From positions 1,009,435,501 through 1,009,499,500 of the forward strand of contig CM028129.1 in NCBI GenBank assembly GCA_016271365.2: a DNA stretch of 64,000 nt, in the 5' to 3' direction. Position numbers and translations under genes: made by a program. This stretch comes from Neoceratodus forsteri. Its lineage: Eukaryota; Chordata; Ceratodontiformes; Ceratodontidae. Under the pieces are notes generated by a model. The model did no database searches. It had not been told where the DNA came from and worked only from the letters and a program-made list of their open reading frames with translations. This document shows, in pieces, positions 52,503-62,493 of the stretch (the stretch's first letter is position 1; each line of letters opens with the position of its first letter).

Positions 52503-52793
52503 TTAATCCTCTGGTATCATCTTTTTCTCTGCTAGCCGTATGCCACGGCGATTGTCTGCCACCATAGATTCCAACCTTTTTAGCGTATTAGCACTACTTT
52601 GTAGTTGGTTGCATAGCTTATTTGATGTAATGGTAAAGTCCTCTTCCAGTTCGGAATCGCTTACATTAGGAGAGGTTGCAGCCAGGTTGGGGGTTGTATC
52701 GGCCTGTTTTTGGCGTGGATCAGGGCCTTGAGCTGTAATTGGCTTCTGAGGCGACCCAGCGGTAAACTCCTTCAGCCGGTTTCTGGTGGACAT
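52503..52793 (-). pseudogene. L1-B ORF1, N-terminal part
   Basis: The frame starts MSTRNRLKEFTAGSPQKPIT, has an acidic linker (SDSELEEDF) and a heptad coiled coil (LCNQLQSSANTLKRLESMVA), and stops after 96 codons at EKKMIPED. The RRM and C-terminal domain are absent. It resembles L1-A ORF1 in layout but not closely in sequence, so it is a different L1 subfamily. Confidence 0.65.
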
Positions 52794-52831
52794 TATCTTC
52801 AGTCTTCCTCTTTTTTTGAAGGTAGTTACCG

Positions 52832-53829
52832 TAATAAAGCTACCAACTGTCCTTATTTTCCCAGGACAGTCCCTGTTTTAGGCAGCGTGTCCCCACAAGT
52901 TTTGCAACATGTCACTTTGTTTTGTCCCAGTTTTTGCTTATTTGTTCCCCTTTTTTTTTTTTTTGCTGACTGCTAATCCGTGAGTGCCAGTTAATTTCAG
53001 TACTACTGTAGCACTGCTCGGGCTGGACAGCAGTTCGCAACTTCAATGCCTGCGCCTGTGTTACACTGCAAAGCATGTCAGTGGGAGGACAATAAAGCAT
53101 GTTCCTTCCCGTCGGATTAGAATGGGTAGTAGTGCAAACAAACATGTGGACGCAGGGTTTTAAATAATTATGTAGCAGTTTTTTTTCTTGGGACAATACT
53201 AACTGTACAGAACGTATTTATATAGGTTTTGTAGAAGTGTTATGTGTGTTAAACACAGTGAGGCAAGTGCTATGCGTTCTCAAAATGTTTTAGCACTTTT
53301 ATGAGTAAAACGCTAATCAAATTCTGGAGTTAAATAAATCCCTGGGACGTCTGCCTGTCAACAGCTTAGAAGGACTCCAGACAGAGAAGAGACCGGCAGC
53401 TGGGAACTAAGGTACCCTGAACCTGATCAGCTGTAGGGAAGTGTGTGAAAACAATCTGGTGTGGTGGGAGTCACTGAAGTGAAGTTTGCTCAGCAAATGA
53501 GGTGAGTGTAAGTGGGTTGGATGGGACTATCAGGAGGAGTAATACATGCAGCTCGATTGTCTGATCACAGTTTAATGCAGGTTTACTTCTAATGAACTTT
53601 CTGTACATCATGGTTTGGAACTTGCTGCAGCAGAATGATGTATTGTTTTGATCTTTATGTTTGCTACTGGTGTTACTGGGGTGGCATGGCCAGAGCAAGC
53701 AGCAAAATTTAACTAATTGTGCGCAGCGTTGACTGCGGCGGTGTCCGTGGAAGTGACACGGTTGGGGGGGGGGGTCATGATCAGGATGAACTGTCCCAGT
53801 TTTAGACCTCAGAAAGTTGGTAGCTTTAT
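52832..53829. mobile_element. 1-kb inverted-repeat DNA element, hAT-like (8-bp duplication)
   Basis: AGTTACCG flanks the element on both sides (52824-52831 and 53830-53837). The termini are inverted: ATAAAGCTACCAACT on the left and AGTTGGTAGCTTTAT on the right (one base offset), with subterminal ACTGTCC and GGACAGT words that also pair. The 8-bp duplication points to the hAT superfamily. There is no transposase frame in the interior, so it is non-autonomous. It lies within the 5' UTR of L1-B. Confidence 0.75.
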
Positions 53830-53980
53830 AGTTACCGTTTGTAGCCAGGATGGATATTGATTTTGTTGGAAGTGCTAGAGCTCTTGTCTCAGGCTGCTAT
53901 CAGTGCGGTGATGTCACCGGAAGTCCACATATGTGTGCAATTAAAAAAAAATAAAAAAAAAAGAAGCACTTTATTAAAGG

Positions 53981-54119
53981 AATAATGCATGTCAGGGTGT
54001 GTATGCGTGCTGGGATAACATCACATCTGGGGTAATTGGGGCGCGCGAGCCGCGGGCTGGTGAGTAATCACACCAGAGTGACATTATCCGCGCATGACGC
54101 ACACCTGGAGTGCATTATT
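53981..54119. mobile_element. palindromic MITE, about 139 bp
   Basis: The left half AATAATGCATGTCAGGGTGT pairs with the right half ending ACACCTGGAGTGCATTATT; further in, GGGATAAC/ATTATCC and ACATCTGGGG/CACCAGAGTG also pair. The centre is GC-rich (GGCGCGCGAGCCGCGGG). It is a near-complete hairpin with no coding capacity. Flanks do not show a clear target duplication. Confidence 0.6.
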
Positions 54120-54240
54120 CTATTATACGATGGCTTGTTTGTAATGTAAACACAAACGAAGAAAAACTTTTAAAATTTATTGTTGTCATTTTATGAAGGA
54201 GTAAGCTGACTTTATGAAAAAAAAAATAGTGCTGTTTCAG

Positions 54241-54254
54241 CCAGTAGGTGGAGC
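54241..54254 (+). promoter_or_regulatory. possible CTCF-type site
   Basis: CCAGTAGGTGGAGC agrees with the vertebrate CTCF core consensus at 13 of 14 positions, as I remember it. A single short motif can occur by chance, so the confidence is low. Confidence 0.3.
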
Positions 54255-55008
54255 TGCTGTGGGTCTTTTTTTTTTTTTTTTTTGGTTCTTGAGTCTGTAC
54301 TCCCCATAGCAGTGGTGACAGTTTTAGTTATTCTGTCATATTCTCTTGCAGTTTCTGATCTGTTTTGATACAATTTTGATTTTCTGTCTTTTCATGAATG
54401 GCTTCAAATGCTGGTGGTGGTTGGGAATCGGTGTCTCTCCCCACCCCTTTCATTCCACCCACCACTGCGTGCTCTGAAGATTTCTGTGAAGAAAAGAAAG
54501 GGTAGGGAGGTTGCAGAATGTGTTTTACTTGCGTTTGAAACAAAAATCAACATTGTGCTGTTAAGAGCCAGCGAGCGTGAAGAGAGAGTTGCATGACTGT
54601 TGACGACGTACGTGCTCGCTTACTTATTGGGGTCGCTCAGTCCATGAAACTAAAATATATAAAAAAGAACGCCTTGGGATTTTGAGTGGAATGTGTGAGG
54701 CTTGTTGGGTTCTTTTTGGTCGATTTCTTTTTTTTTTTTTAATTTTTATAGTAATAAATGTGCTGGAGACAGTGAACAGTTTTGCCGATCAGGAATCGGG
54801 GAAGCGAGCAAGCAGTATGCCAAGCAGGGATCACGACATGGGTTGCGTGAAGTGATTCATTTCAGTAACAGTTGATGTGGTCAGCTAGTGTACTGGGACT
54901 AGATCCATGATGTTATGGTGGGATAACATCACGGGTCCAGCCCCAGACTGACCAGTGGCAGTCCAGCATTCTTTCTTGCCATTGTATAATGGAAAATAGC
55001 TACCGGGT
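54255..55008. other. no recognised feature apart from poly-T tracts
   Basis: Contains poly-T tracts at about 54267-54283, 54726-54740 and 55017-55035. The palindromic word TGATGTTATGGTGGGATAACATCA sits at about 54909-54932 and echoes GGGATAACATCA in the nearby MITE. No protein is evident. Confidence 0.4.
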
Positions 55009-56301
55009 ATGCTCTTTTTTTTTTTTTTTTTTTTTATTCGTATTAGCAGGCACTTCCCAGGTGCATTATCCCATCCTTTTGCTCTGAATGATTCTCATCA
55101 TGTTTGCTCTTCACAGTTTCATGATATGGTGGATGGACCCCAGGCACCTGTTGCAAAGAGTCCCATTCTTCTCCCTGACTCCAGTACAGATCCTCAGAAC
55201 GGATGCCTTTGGGTCAGGATGGGATGCCTACCTTGGGTTCATTTTCCAACCCAGGGCTTGTGGACTGACCTGGACTCAGATCTCCACATCAGTACTGTGG
55301 AGAGGAGGCCTGTTCTGCTTGGTCTCCAGGCCTTCACAGAACACCTTAGTCCAGGTCCCTGTTGATAAGGACAGACAGTGAGATGTTCTCACTCTTACCC
55401 CCATGCAGCAAAGCGGTGAGAGTAGAGTACTGGCCCCTGTCTCATGGCCTTCAGCTGTCAGCCATGTTTCTCTTAGATGTCCAAAACATCTTAGCAGACT
55501 GCTAATTTGGTCCCAGTCATGGGTACAGGAATGGGAACTGCTGAGTTCTGTGGTAATCAACCTCTTCACAAGATGGTGGCATCCAGAGTTGGCCCTTTTT
55601 ACGTCCTCACACAATGCAAAACTACTATATTTCACTTTGCTCACTCCAGGGTCTGGACTGGAGTTTTTTGGTGAGACGCTTATTCACTCTTCCGGAATGG
55701 GAGGTTCCTTTAGGCATTTCCTCTGATCCCTTCCATTAAGAGGATTCTATTCAATTGCGGGTGGGGCGGGCTACCTTAGTACTATTGGCCCCCTTCCGGC
55801 CCTACAAGATATGGTTTCCACTGCTGCAGTATCTGGCAATGGAGCTGCTTGTTTGGCTACCCCTGTGTCGGGGTCTGCTGTCACAGGACAGCGGGTCCCT
55901 GGTTCATATGAAAGTGCGATCCTTGCACCTGCATTCATGACTCCTGAGGACGTAGCTGTTGCCCATTTTGGGGTTTCTGTCCAGGTGGCTGATGTCTTGC
56001 TGGCAGCTAGGAAGCCTTCCACAAAGCACACCTATTACTTGAAGTGGAGGCATTTTTCAATATGTGTGCTTCCCATTCAGCGGATCCATTTACATATCTT
56101 GTCAATAGTGTACTGGCCTACCTCCTAGCTCTATCTGACTCTGGTCTCCAGGACTTGTCCATTAAGTTGCACTTGGCTGCCATTTCCGTTTTCCATGACT
56201 CTCTGGGTGGGCATACAGTGGCACAGCTAGAAGTGTCCTGTATTCTGCATGTGACTCTCCTTGTTCATACACTGGGTCCACCGGCTACCCGCATTTTATA
56301 G
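55009..56301 (+). mobile_element. DIRS-like fragment, RNase H to recombinase (copy DIRS-B)
   Basis: A plus-strand fragment of a DIRS element different from DIRS-A. It begins near the end of the RT and RNase H (55088-55381: RTDAFGSGWDAYLGFIF) and passes into the tyrosine recombinase N-terminal domain, ending within it. Both ends are truncated and no terminal repeats are seen. Confidence 0.75.
55009..56301 (+). pseudogene. DIRS-B RNase H and recombinase core-binding domain
   Basis: 55088-55381 has ILRTDAFGSGWDAYLGFIFQ (the T-D-A-S block of RNase H); at 55310-55345 another frame has LLGLQAFTEHL. 55811-56128 gives FMTPEDVAVAHFGVSVQVAD, VLLAARKPSTKHTYYLKWRH, the region before the recombinase core, and 56044-56301 gives LAYLLALSDSGLQDLSIKLH and LAAISVFHDSLGGHTVAQLE, its core-binding domain. 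The catalytic R-H-R-Y part is missing. Frameshifts occur at about 55320 and 56050. Confidence 0.75.
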
Positions 56302-56584
56302 GTGCCGATGTTGCATGGCATCGTGGGCGATCCCCAGCTAGCAAAAGTTTCCAAGTGGTCCTGATGCCGACGGCTTACAGTTCCAAGGGTATGGCCCAAT
56401 GGAGAAGATTCTTTCGACCATCAACTGTTACTGGTGTAAGTAACTGCTCTTTTCCCTTCAACACTTATAGATACAAAAGTGCCTTTCATACAGACAGTCA
56501 TAGTCCGAAACACTTTTTATTTTGAGGAAAAGTAGAGTAACATCAGGAGGAAACTATACAATTATGTAATCTAAGAACAATTAT
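56302..56584. other. no recognised feature
   Basis: Short unassigned sequence between DIRS-B and the 3' end of L2-B. The first 150 bases may be further DIRS-derived sequence, but I see no motif to prove it. Confidence 0.35.
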
Positions 56585-56701
56585 TAATAGTAATAATATT
56601 CTTTATTTTTAATGCGCCTTTCAGATGTCAAGGCGCAGTACAGTTAAAACAGTTAAAACAAATAAAATCATCTTGTAATTCCATAAAAATTTACAATATA
56701 A

Positions 56702-58451
56702 TCAAAGTCTGCAGTTTTTATCACCATATGCCTTTTTCCACAAAAAAGTTTTTAAGGTCTGTTTGAATCCCCCCACGGTCGTGCACTCCCTAATCCGATG
56801 GGGTAGAGAATTCCAGAGGGTAGGGGCCACGAACATAAAAGCCCGGGCCCCAGCAGATTTTAAAGACACCCTTGGAATCTCCAGCAACGGCTATAAGGAA
56901 CCAGAAGCTCTTTCAGGTAGTTGGGACCCAGTCCTTGTAGGGCTTTATATGTCAGTAAACTGGCTTCGAAGGTGATCCGCCACTGAACCGGCAGCCAGTG
57001 CAGTTCCCGCAGCACAGGCGTGATATGGGAAGATCTTGGGATCCCCATCAACAACCGGGCTGCGGAATTCTGCACCAGCTGCAAGCGGTGGATGTCAACC
57101 CCTGGTAGCCCAAAGTAAAGCGAGTTGCAATAATCCAAACTTGAGGTCACAAAGGCATAAATCAGTGTAGGAAGGTCACCGGACGGAACAAGGTGCTTGT
57201 TCCTAGCGATCTTTCTCGGATGATAAAAAGATGACTTGACAACAGCCGACACCTGTGCTCAGAGTGTCAACCCCGCGTCAAGTATCACCCCTAGGTCTCG
57301 CACCTGTTCAGAAGAAGGGAGCTCGGAGTCCCCAAGGAATAAACCTAAGGGTCGACCAGCTCCCAACCCTCTGTCTGGAGACCAGGATCCACAACCATCA
57401 CCTCCGTCTTCCCCGGGTTCAATTTCAGCCAGCTGGACCTCATCCAATCCTGGATTTCAACGAGGCAGTCGTTAAATACTGAGAGTGCTCCTTCCTGGTC
57501 GGGCGCAAAAGACAGGTAGAGCTGGGTATCATCGGCTTAGCAATGAAACCTCAGCCTATACCGTCTTACAGTGACTCCAAGGGAAAGCATGTACACCGCA
57601 AACAACATGGGGGACAGCGCAGAGCCCTGAGGAACCCCACATAACAGAGAAGTAGGGTCAAAGAAAAAAAAACCTGACACCACCCTCTGAGTTCTTCCAG
57701 TGAGAAAAGATGTAAACCATCTGTGGACCAAACCAGAAAGCCCACAGATAAATCTCAGGTGCTCAAGCAGAACCCCATGGTCAACGGTGTCAAAGACTGA
57801 TGACAGATCTAAAAGTACAAAAATGGAGCATTTTCTCTGGTCTCTTGCCATCAGGAGATCATTGAGCACCTGAACCAGTGCAGTCTCAGTATTATGCCTC
57901 TTTCGGAAACCGGATTGGAGAGGTTCATAGATGCAATGGATGGTCAAATGGTTCTTCAGTTGCGCAGCCACTATTTTCTCAATAACCTTCCCCACAAAGG
58001 GAAGGTTAGAGATAGGCCTGTAGTTTGCAAGAGAGTCTGGGTCCATTGAAGCTTTCTACAACAAAGGTGTCACCACTGCTCCTTTCAAAGAGTAGGGGTA
58101 CTCACCAGAGCCAAGGGAGCACCAGACTCTCTGTGCCAGAACCGGGCCAATAACATTACCACAACCCATTATCAAGGATGTAGGGCCCAGATCTAAACTA
58201 CAGCATGTAGGGTGCATCCACTGGACAATCTGCATAACGTCCACGATTTCCAGCCGGTCGAAGGTACTCCAGGTGAACAGAGGGATAGTGGCCAAGCCCT
58301 GGTCATCAACAACTCGCATAGAATGTGTCGCATGGATCTCTGCCCCAGTGTCAGCCACCTTATCAGCAAAGAACCGAGCAAGCTCTTCACACTGTAATTG
58401 TGAAAAAGCTCTTCGGACCTGCAGACAGGCTGGGTTGCACAACCTGTCCAC
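56702..58451 (-). pseudogene. L2-B reverse transcriptase and C-terminal domain
   Basis: 58451-58056 gives the linker (CEELARFFADKVADTGAEIH) and ends at VTPLL. 58046-57537 gives DPDSLANYRPISNLPFVGKV, LQSGFRKRHNTETALVQVLN, IFVLLDLSSVFDTVDHGVLL and LCGVPQGSALSPMLFAVYML. Right before the catalytic ADD the codon is TAA (57537-57539 region). 57447-57259 gives LGVILDAGLTL; 57252-56860 gives LDYCNSLYFGLPGVDIHRLQ; 56887-56702 gives APTLWNSLPHRIRE and the stop. Frames are separated by small indels. Confidence 0.85.
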
Positions 58452-58857
58452 AGTTCTGAAGAGCTGGGCTGGTCAGTTCTGAGCGGCAGCTATTTCCCAT
58501 GACAGGAACTCTGCCTTCTTACCGGAAATTTCTGACTGATAGAGCTGATAATGTTCCAGCAGTCTAAGGTGGTCGGTATATAAGCCGGATTTCTGCCAGC
58601 AATGTTCTAACCTGCATCCTAGTCACCGCAACTCCCTCAAGGCTCCATCAAACCACGGAGACCGAGAGTGAAGGGAGAGAGGATGCACATGTACTGGAGC
58701 AATAAAATCCAGGGCTGAGGTAATGGCTTTATTATAGACCAAAACCTCCGGATCACTGCTAGCCACAGGAAATTCTGATAGATCAAGCACCACTGCTAGA
58801 CCATCGGAAGTAACATCCCGTAAAGGACGTTACTTGACCATCACCACAGGGGTCGGC

Positions 58858-59725
58858 CTACAAGGGGGGGGTGCAAAAATTGAATCGCACCATGTAGTAA
58901 TTAGACCATCCAACTGGTTCCACCACCACGTCGGAGGCCTCAATCCCCAGGAGGAAGACCAGGTCAAGAGAATGGCCACCTTTATGGGTTGCAGTGGTAA
59001 CCACCTGTGTAAGGTCCAGTGAATTCATCAACTGCAGGAAGTGTTGTCCAAATTGCGAGAGTTCATCGAGGATACAGGCATTGAAGTCACCCAGGACCAT
59101 CAGTCTGGGTGACTCAAATGCCATGTTGATGATGAAGTCCGTCACTTCCTTAAGGAATTGCTTCCCATCTCTGGGTGGATGGTTGATGAGAGCTATCCTA
59201 TAACCCACACCTGCTACCACAGCACACTTAAAAGATCTGGTCTCCTCGTTCGGTCTTGAAACAGATCACACACCCCCCCCCGTGGTCCAATGTCGGGCGG
59301 TGTATCACCGCATACCCAGACGGAATTGCTGCCTCTAGTATGGGGCCTGCATTATCATCCAGCCAGGTCTCGGTGATGCACACCAGATCTGCCATCCCAA
59401 CAAGATCTGCAATAACCGTGGTTTTGTTTTTTGACAGACTGGCATTGCACAACACCGCCCGAGTTGGACAGAACTCCTGTGCTGCCCCGACCAGCTGCCC
59501 ATCCCCAACGATGGTGCCCTTGGGTATGGAGACTGGACAAAATGGCCCACATTCCAGACTCCACTTCGCCCCAGGGCGTCTTCTGGGCTTAATAACCCCG
59601 ATAGGAGCACCCCACTCTTCCAGCCTCCGCTGTTCACATCCCCCACCTGTGAGCAATACCCAGAGCCCGACAACGTTGATAGGTGGAAAAAGACAACGGA
59701 GGAGGGAAGAGAGGGCAGAGGGCAT
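58858..59725 (-). pseudogene. L2-B endonuclease
   Basis: 59725-59228 gives VIADLVGMADLVCITETWLD, the E-T-W block, and GYAVIHRPTLDHGGGCVICF. 59220-58858 gives LINHPPRDGKQFLKEVTDFI, LMVLGDFNACILDE (catalytic GDFN) and HKGGHSLDLVFLLG. The S-D-H-Y catalytic block reads SNYY, so the Asp-His pair is lost. One frameshift lies near 59225. Confidence 0.8.
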
Positions 59726-59805
59726 GGAGAGTGGAGGCTAAGTGACGCACGACCGGGGGGAGAATAAAATGGCACATATCCCAGGCCCAAAACATAACAA
59801 TACAA

Positions 59806-60721
59806 TATAATCTAGCTACTCAGTTAGCAACACCGTAAATAATGTATAACACCTCGAAAAACCAAACCTGTCCTAAAGCTTCCTCCCACTTCCCACAACT
59901 AAATAATCTATACCCACTCCAAGTAAAAATAACAAACAATAAATAAAATATTAACCAAAAATAATTATACAACACCCAGGTCCTCTCACTACCTGGTGTC
60001 TTCTTAAACTAAGCACTCTCACTGCTCAATAAACAGCAAATAAATAAACATAAAATAACAAAGGAAATAATTTAGAAACCACCCTCCATACAATATCTCT
60101 CACATATCAGGAAAACAGGTGGATTCACAAATGTTCCAGAGCACTCTCACCGCTCACATTTCCATATGCAATATACATAAATCAAAAAGTACTTGCGGTC
60201 AGCAGAGGTCCCGACTGACAGCGCAGAGAGTGAAATTGGACTAATTAATACTACTAATACTACAATCTGTGATATAGGGGAACATAGAAAATGAATACAT
60301 GAAAAGTATTTGGCAGTAAATAAAGCAACACCTGAACCATTAAACTGAAACTGATGGGAGGTCAGGACACCTTTGTAAAGGAAACAAGGCAACAGCAATA
60401 GAGAAACGTTAATCTGGTAATGTTCCTAGAAATACTGGGATGGTGATTTACTCCCCCAAAATAATTTGCATGAGCATCCAAATTGCATTTGCCAGTACTT
60501 TGAACAACCAATCTGTGCACTTTTTTCTGGATTAAGTCAGTGGTCCTGACTTTACTGCAAACACACAGTGGCCTCCTTGGAGATGGTTATGTGTTACACT
60601 ACATGAAGAGCTGATAAGTGATGTCATTGAAGTATCAACATTTGTTTCTGTGTTTAAAAGTGAAAAATCATTGTAAAGCTTCAGATAATGTTTCAGGTTT
60701 TTTAATGATGTCTTTCTCACA
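59806..60721. other. possible L2-B 5' UTR, then unassigned
   Basis: AAGCACTCTCACTGCTCA (60015) repeats as GAGCACTCTCACCGCTCA (60140), a 125-base direct repeat distance. On the minus strand this would be upstream of the L2-B coding region, so tandem promoter-like units of a 5' UTR are possible. The rest is AT-rich with no recognisable feature. Confidence 0.35.
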
Positions 60722-62398
60722 TAGAAATTGTCGGCAGATAAGGACTGCCAGGCCCATCCAGTCTGCCTGAAAGCCCTACATTAGTTTGTGGCCTCTGATC
60801 TTAACTGGACAGTGGCTTTTCATCCCACCTTCCCATCTCTAATGTACCCTTATGCCTGTCCCGTGCATGTTTAAAACCCCCCACTGTGCTCACCCCCACC
60901 ACCTCCTGTGGCAGTCTATTCCATGTGTCCACCACCCTCTCCATGAAGAAAAACTTCCTCACATTTCCCCTCAGTCTGCCAACTTCCAGTTTTATATTGT
61001 GCCCCCTCATTCTTGTACACCTCTTATATTGGAAGATATCTCCCCCCGCACCTTGTTTATGCCCTTAAGATACTTGAATGTTTCTATCGTCCCCCTGATC
61101 CCTCCTCTCCTTCCCTCCAGCGAGTACATATAGTCTCTCCTCGTATGTTTTCTGGTGCAAGCACAGTACCATCTTAGTCACCATTCTCTGGACCATCTCC
61201 ACCCCGTCAATGTACTTACAAAGATGTGGCCTCCAGCATTGTATAGCGTACTCCAGGTGAGGCCTCACTAGCATTTTGTACAATGGCGTTACGACCTTCT
61301 GCTAGTGATACCTCTGCCTGTGCACCCCAGCATGCCACTGGTCTTCCCTGCAGCCTTTGTACTTTGCTTTGACACCTTTAGGTCATCAGAAATAATAACC
61401 ACCAGGTCCCTTTCTTCCTTGGTGATCATCAGCAACTCTCCCCCCGCTCATCCTGTAGCTCTCACCAGGGTTCCCCCTTCCCAGATGCATTATTTTGCAC
61501 TTCTTGGAATTGAACCTCAGTTGCCACACCTCGGACCATTTTTCAAGCTTCCCCATGTCCCTGCTGATTCTCTTTCCACCTCATCTGGAGTATCCACCAT
61601 GTTGCAGATCTTGGTGTCATCTGCAAACAAGCAGACTTTAGTCTCTTCAGTCCTGCCACAGTGTCACTAATGAAGACATTAAACAGGGCTGATCCCTGTG
61701 GACCCCACTGGATCCCCCGATTGGATCCCATTTACCACCACCCTCTGCTTCCTGTCCGTTTGCCAGTTCCTAACCCAGCTTACCACCTTGTGCCCCATGC
61801 CCAGACTACTCATTTGTTGAACAGCCTTTTATGTGGGACGATGTCGAAGACTTTGCTGAAATCGAGGTAGGCAACGATTACCACCCCTCCCCCCCCAAAT
61901 TTACCGCCCTTGTCACCCAGTCAAAAAAATCTATTGGATGCATCTGACAAGACCTTCCTGCTGTGAATCCTTGTTGCCTTGGATCCTGGGCATCGCTGGA
62001 TTCCAAGTGTACCACTATTCTTTCTTTAAGCAGTGCCTCCATGATCTTACTCACTACTGAGGTGAGGTTGACCGGCCTATAGTTCCCTGCCTCCTCCCTA
62101 CTACCACTTTTGTGTAGAAGGACTACATGCACCCTCCTCCAGTCCTCTGGAACCACTACTGTGTTGAGTGACTCTGTGAACAATGCTGCCAGAGGTGCCG
62201 CTAGCTCTCTTCGCAGCTCCTTTAATATCCTCTGGTGTATGCCATCTGGCCCCATTGCTTTGTCCACCTTCAGTTTTGTGAGCTCCTTCAGGACTCTTTC
62301 CACTGTGAATGGACTTGTGTTTACCTCTCCCCACCTTTCGTGTCTGTACCTTAGCTGTGGTCCCTGACCCTTCCCCTCTTTAGTGAATACTGAACAGA
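60722..62398 (-). mobile_element. CR1 LINE, 5'-truncated (copy CR1-F)
   Basis: The 3' end at 60722 carries the CATAGAAATTG terminus and the GGCAGACTGGATGGGCC-type 3' UTR on the element strand. The copy reaches the first RT block (CSVFTKEG region at about 62375-62398). It is more diverged than CR1-A, B or E. Confidence 0.8.
60801..62380 (-). pseudogene. CR1-F reverse transcriptase remnant
   Basis: 62303-61878 keeps one frame through ELTKLKVDKAMGPDGIHQRI, VPEDWRRVHVVLLHKSGSRE, NYRPVNLTSVVSKIMEALLK and QQGFTAGRSCQMHPIDFFDW. Downstream the frames are broken: 61731-61543 holds the ISDTVAGLK block and 61283-61065 holds VRPHLEYAIQCWRPHLCKY. 61010-60801 gives the C-terminus (LEVGRLRGNVRKFFFMERVV, NRLPQEVVG). 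The catalytic ADD block is damaged. Confidence 0.8.
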
Positions 62399-62404
62399 GT
62401 GTCT

Positions 62405-62493
62405 CAAGATAAGATAGGTTGGACTAGTGGGGGTAAGGGGAAGATTAGATGGGCCGGGAGGTCCTTTTCTGCCATCACCTTCTGTGATACAAG
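62405..62493 (+). mobile_element. CR1 3'-terminal scrap, inverted to CR1-F
   Basis: The plus strand reads GATTAGATGGGCCGGGAGGT then CCTTTTCTGCCATCACCTTC and TGTGATAC, the 3' UTR and terminus of a CR1 element. It lies within a few bases of the 5' truncation point of CR1-F in the opposite orientation. Confidence 0.65.

Larger units (their letters stand above)
52503..53924 (-). mobile_element. L1 LINE fragment, 5' end (copy L1-B), split by a DNA element
   Basis: The 5' end (element strand ACTTCCGGTGACATCA at 53924) matches the start of L1-A. The 5' UTR is interrupted by a 998-bp insertion (52832-53829), after which ORF1 begins at 52793 and stops at 52503. The copy ends abruptly there, unlike a normal 5'-truncated LINE, so a deletion or recombination removed the rest. 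Confidence 0.65.
56585..59805 (-). mobile_element. L2-clade LINE, nearly full length (copy L2-B)
   Basis: A minus-strand L2 element. The 3' end is at about 56585 (GCGCCTTTCAGATGTCAAGGCGC, a small stem like that at the end of L2-A). It contains the C-terminal domain, RT and endonuclease in the normal order. ORF blocks match L2-A where both are present (for example SHITPVLRELHWLPVQWRIT). The 5' limit is near 59805 or further, since 59806-60250 may be its 5' UTR. Confidence 0.85.
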
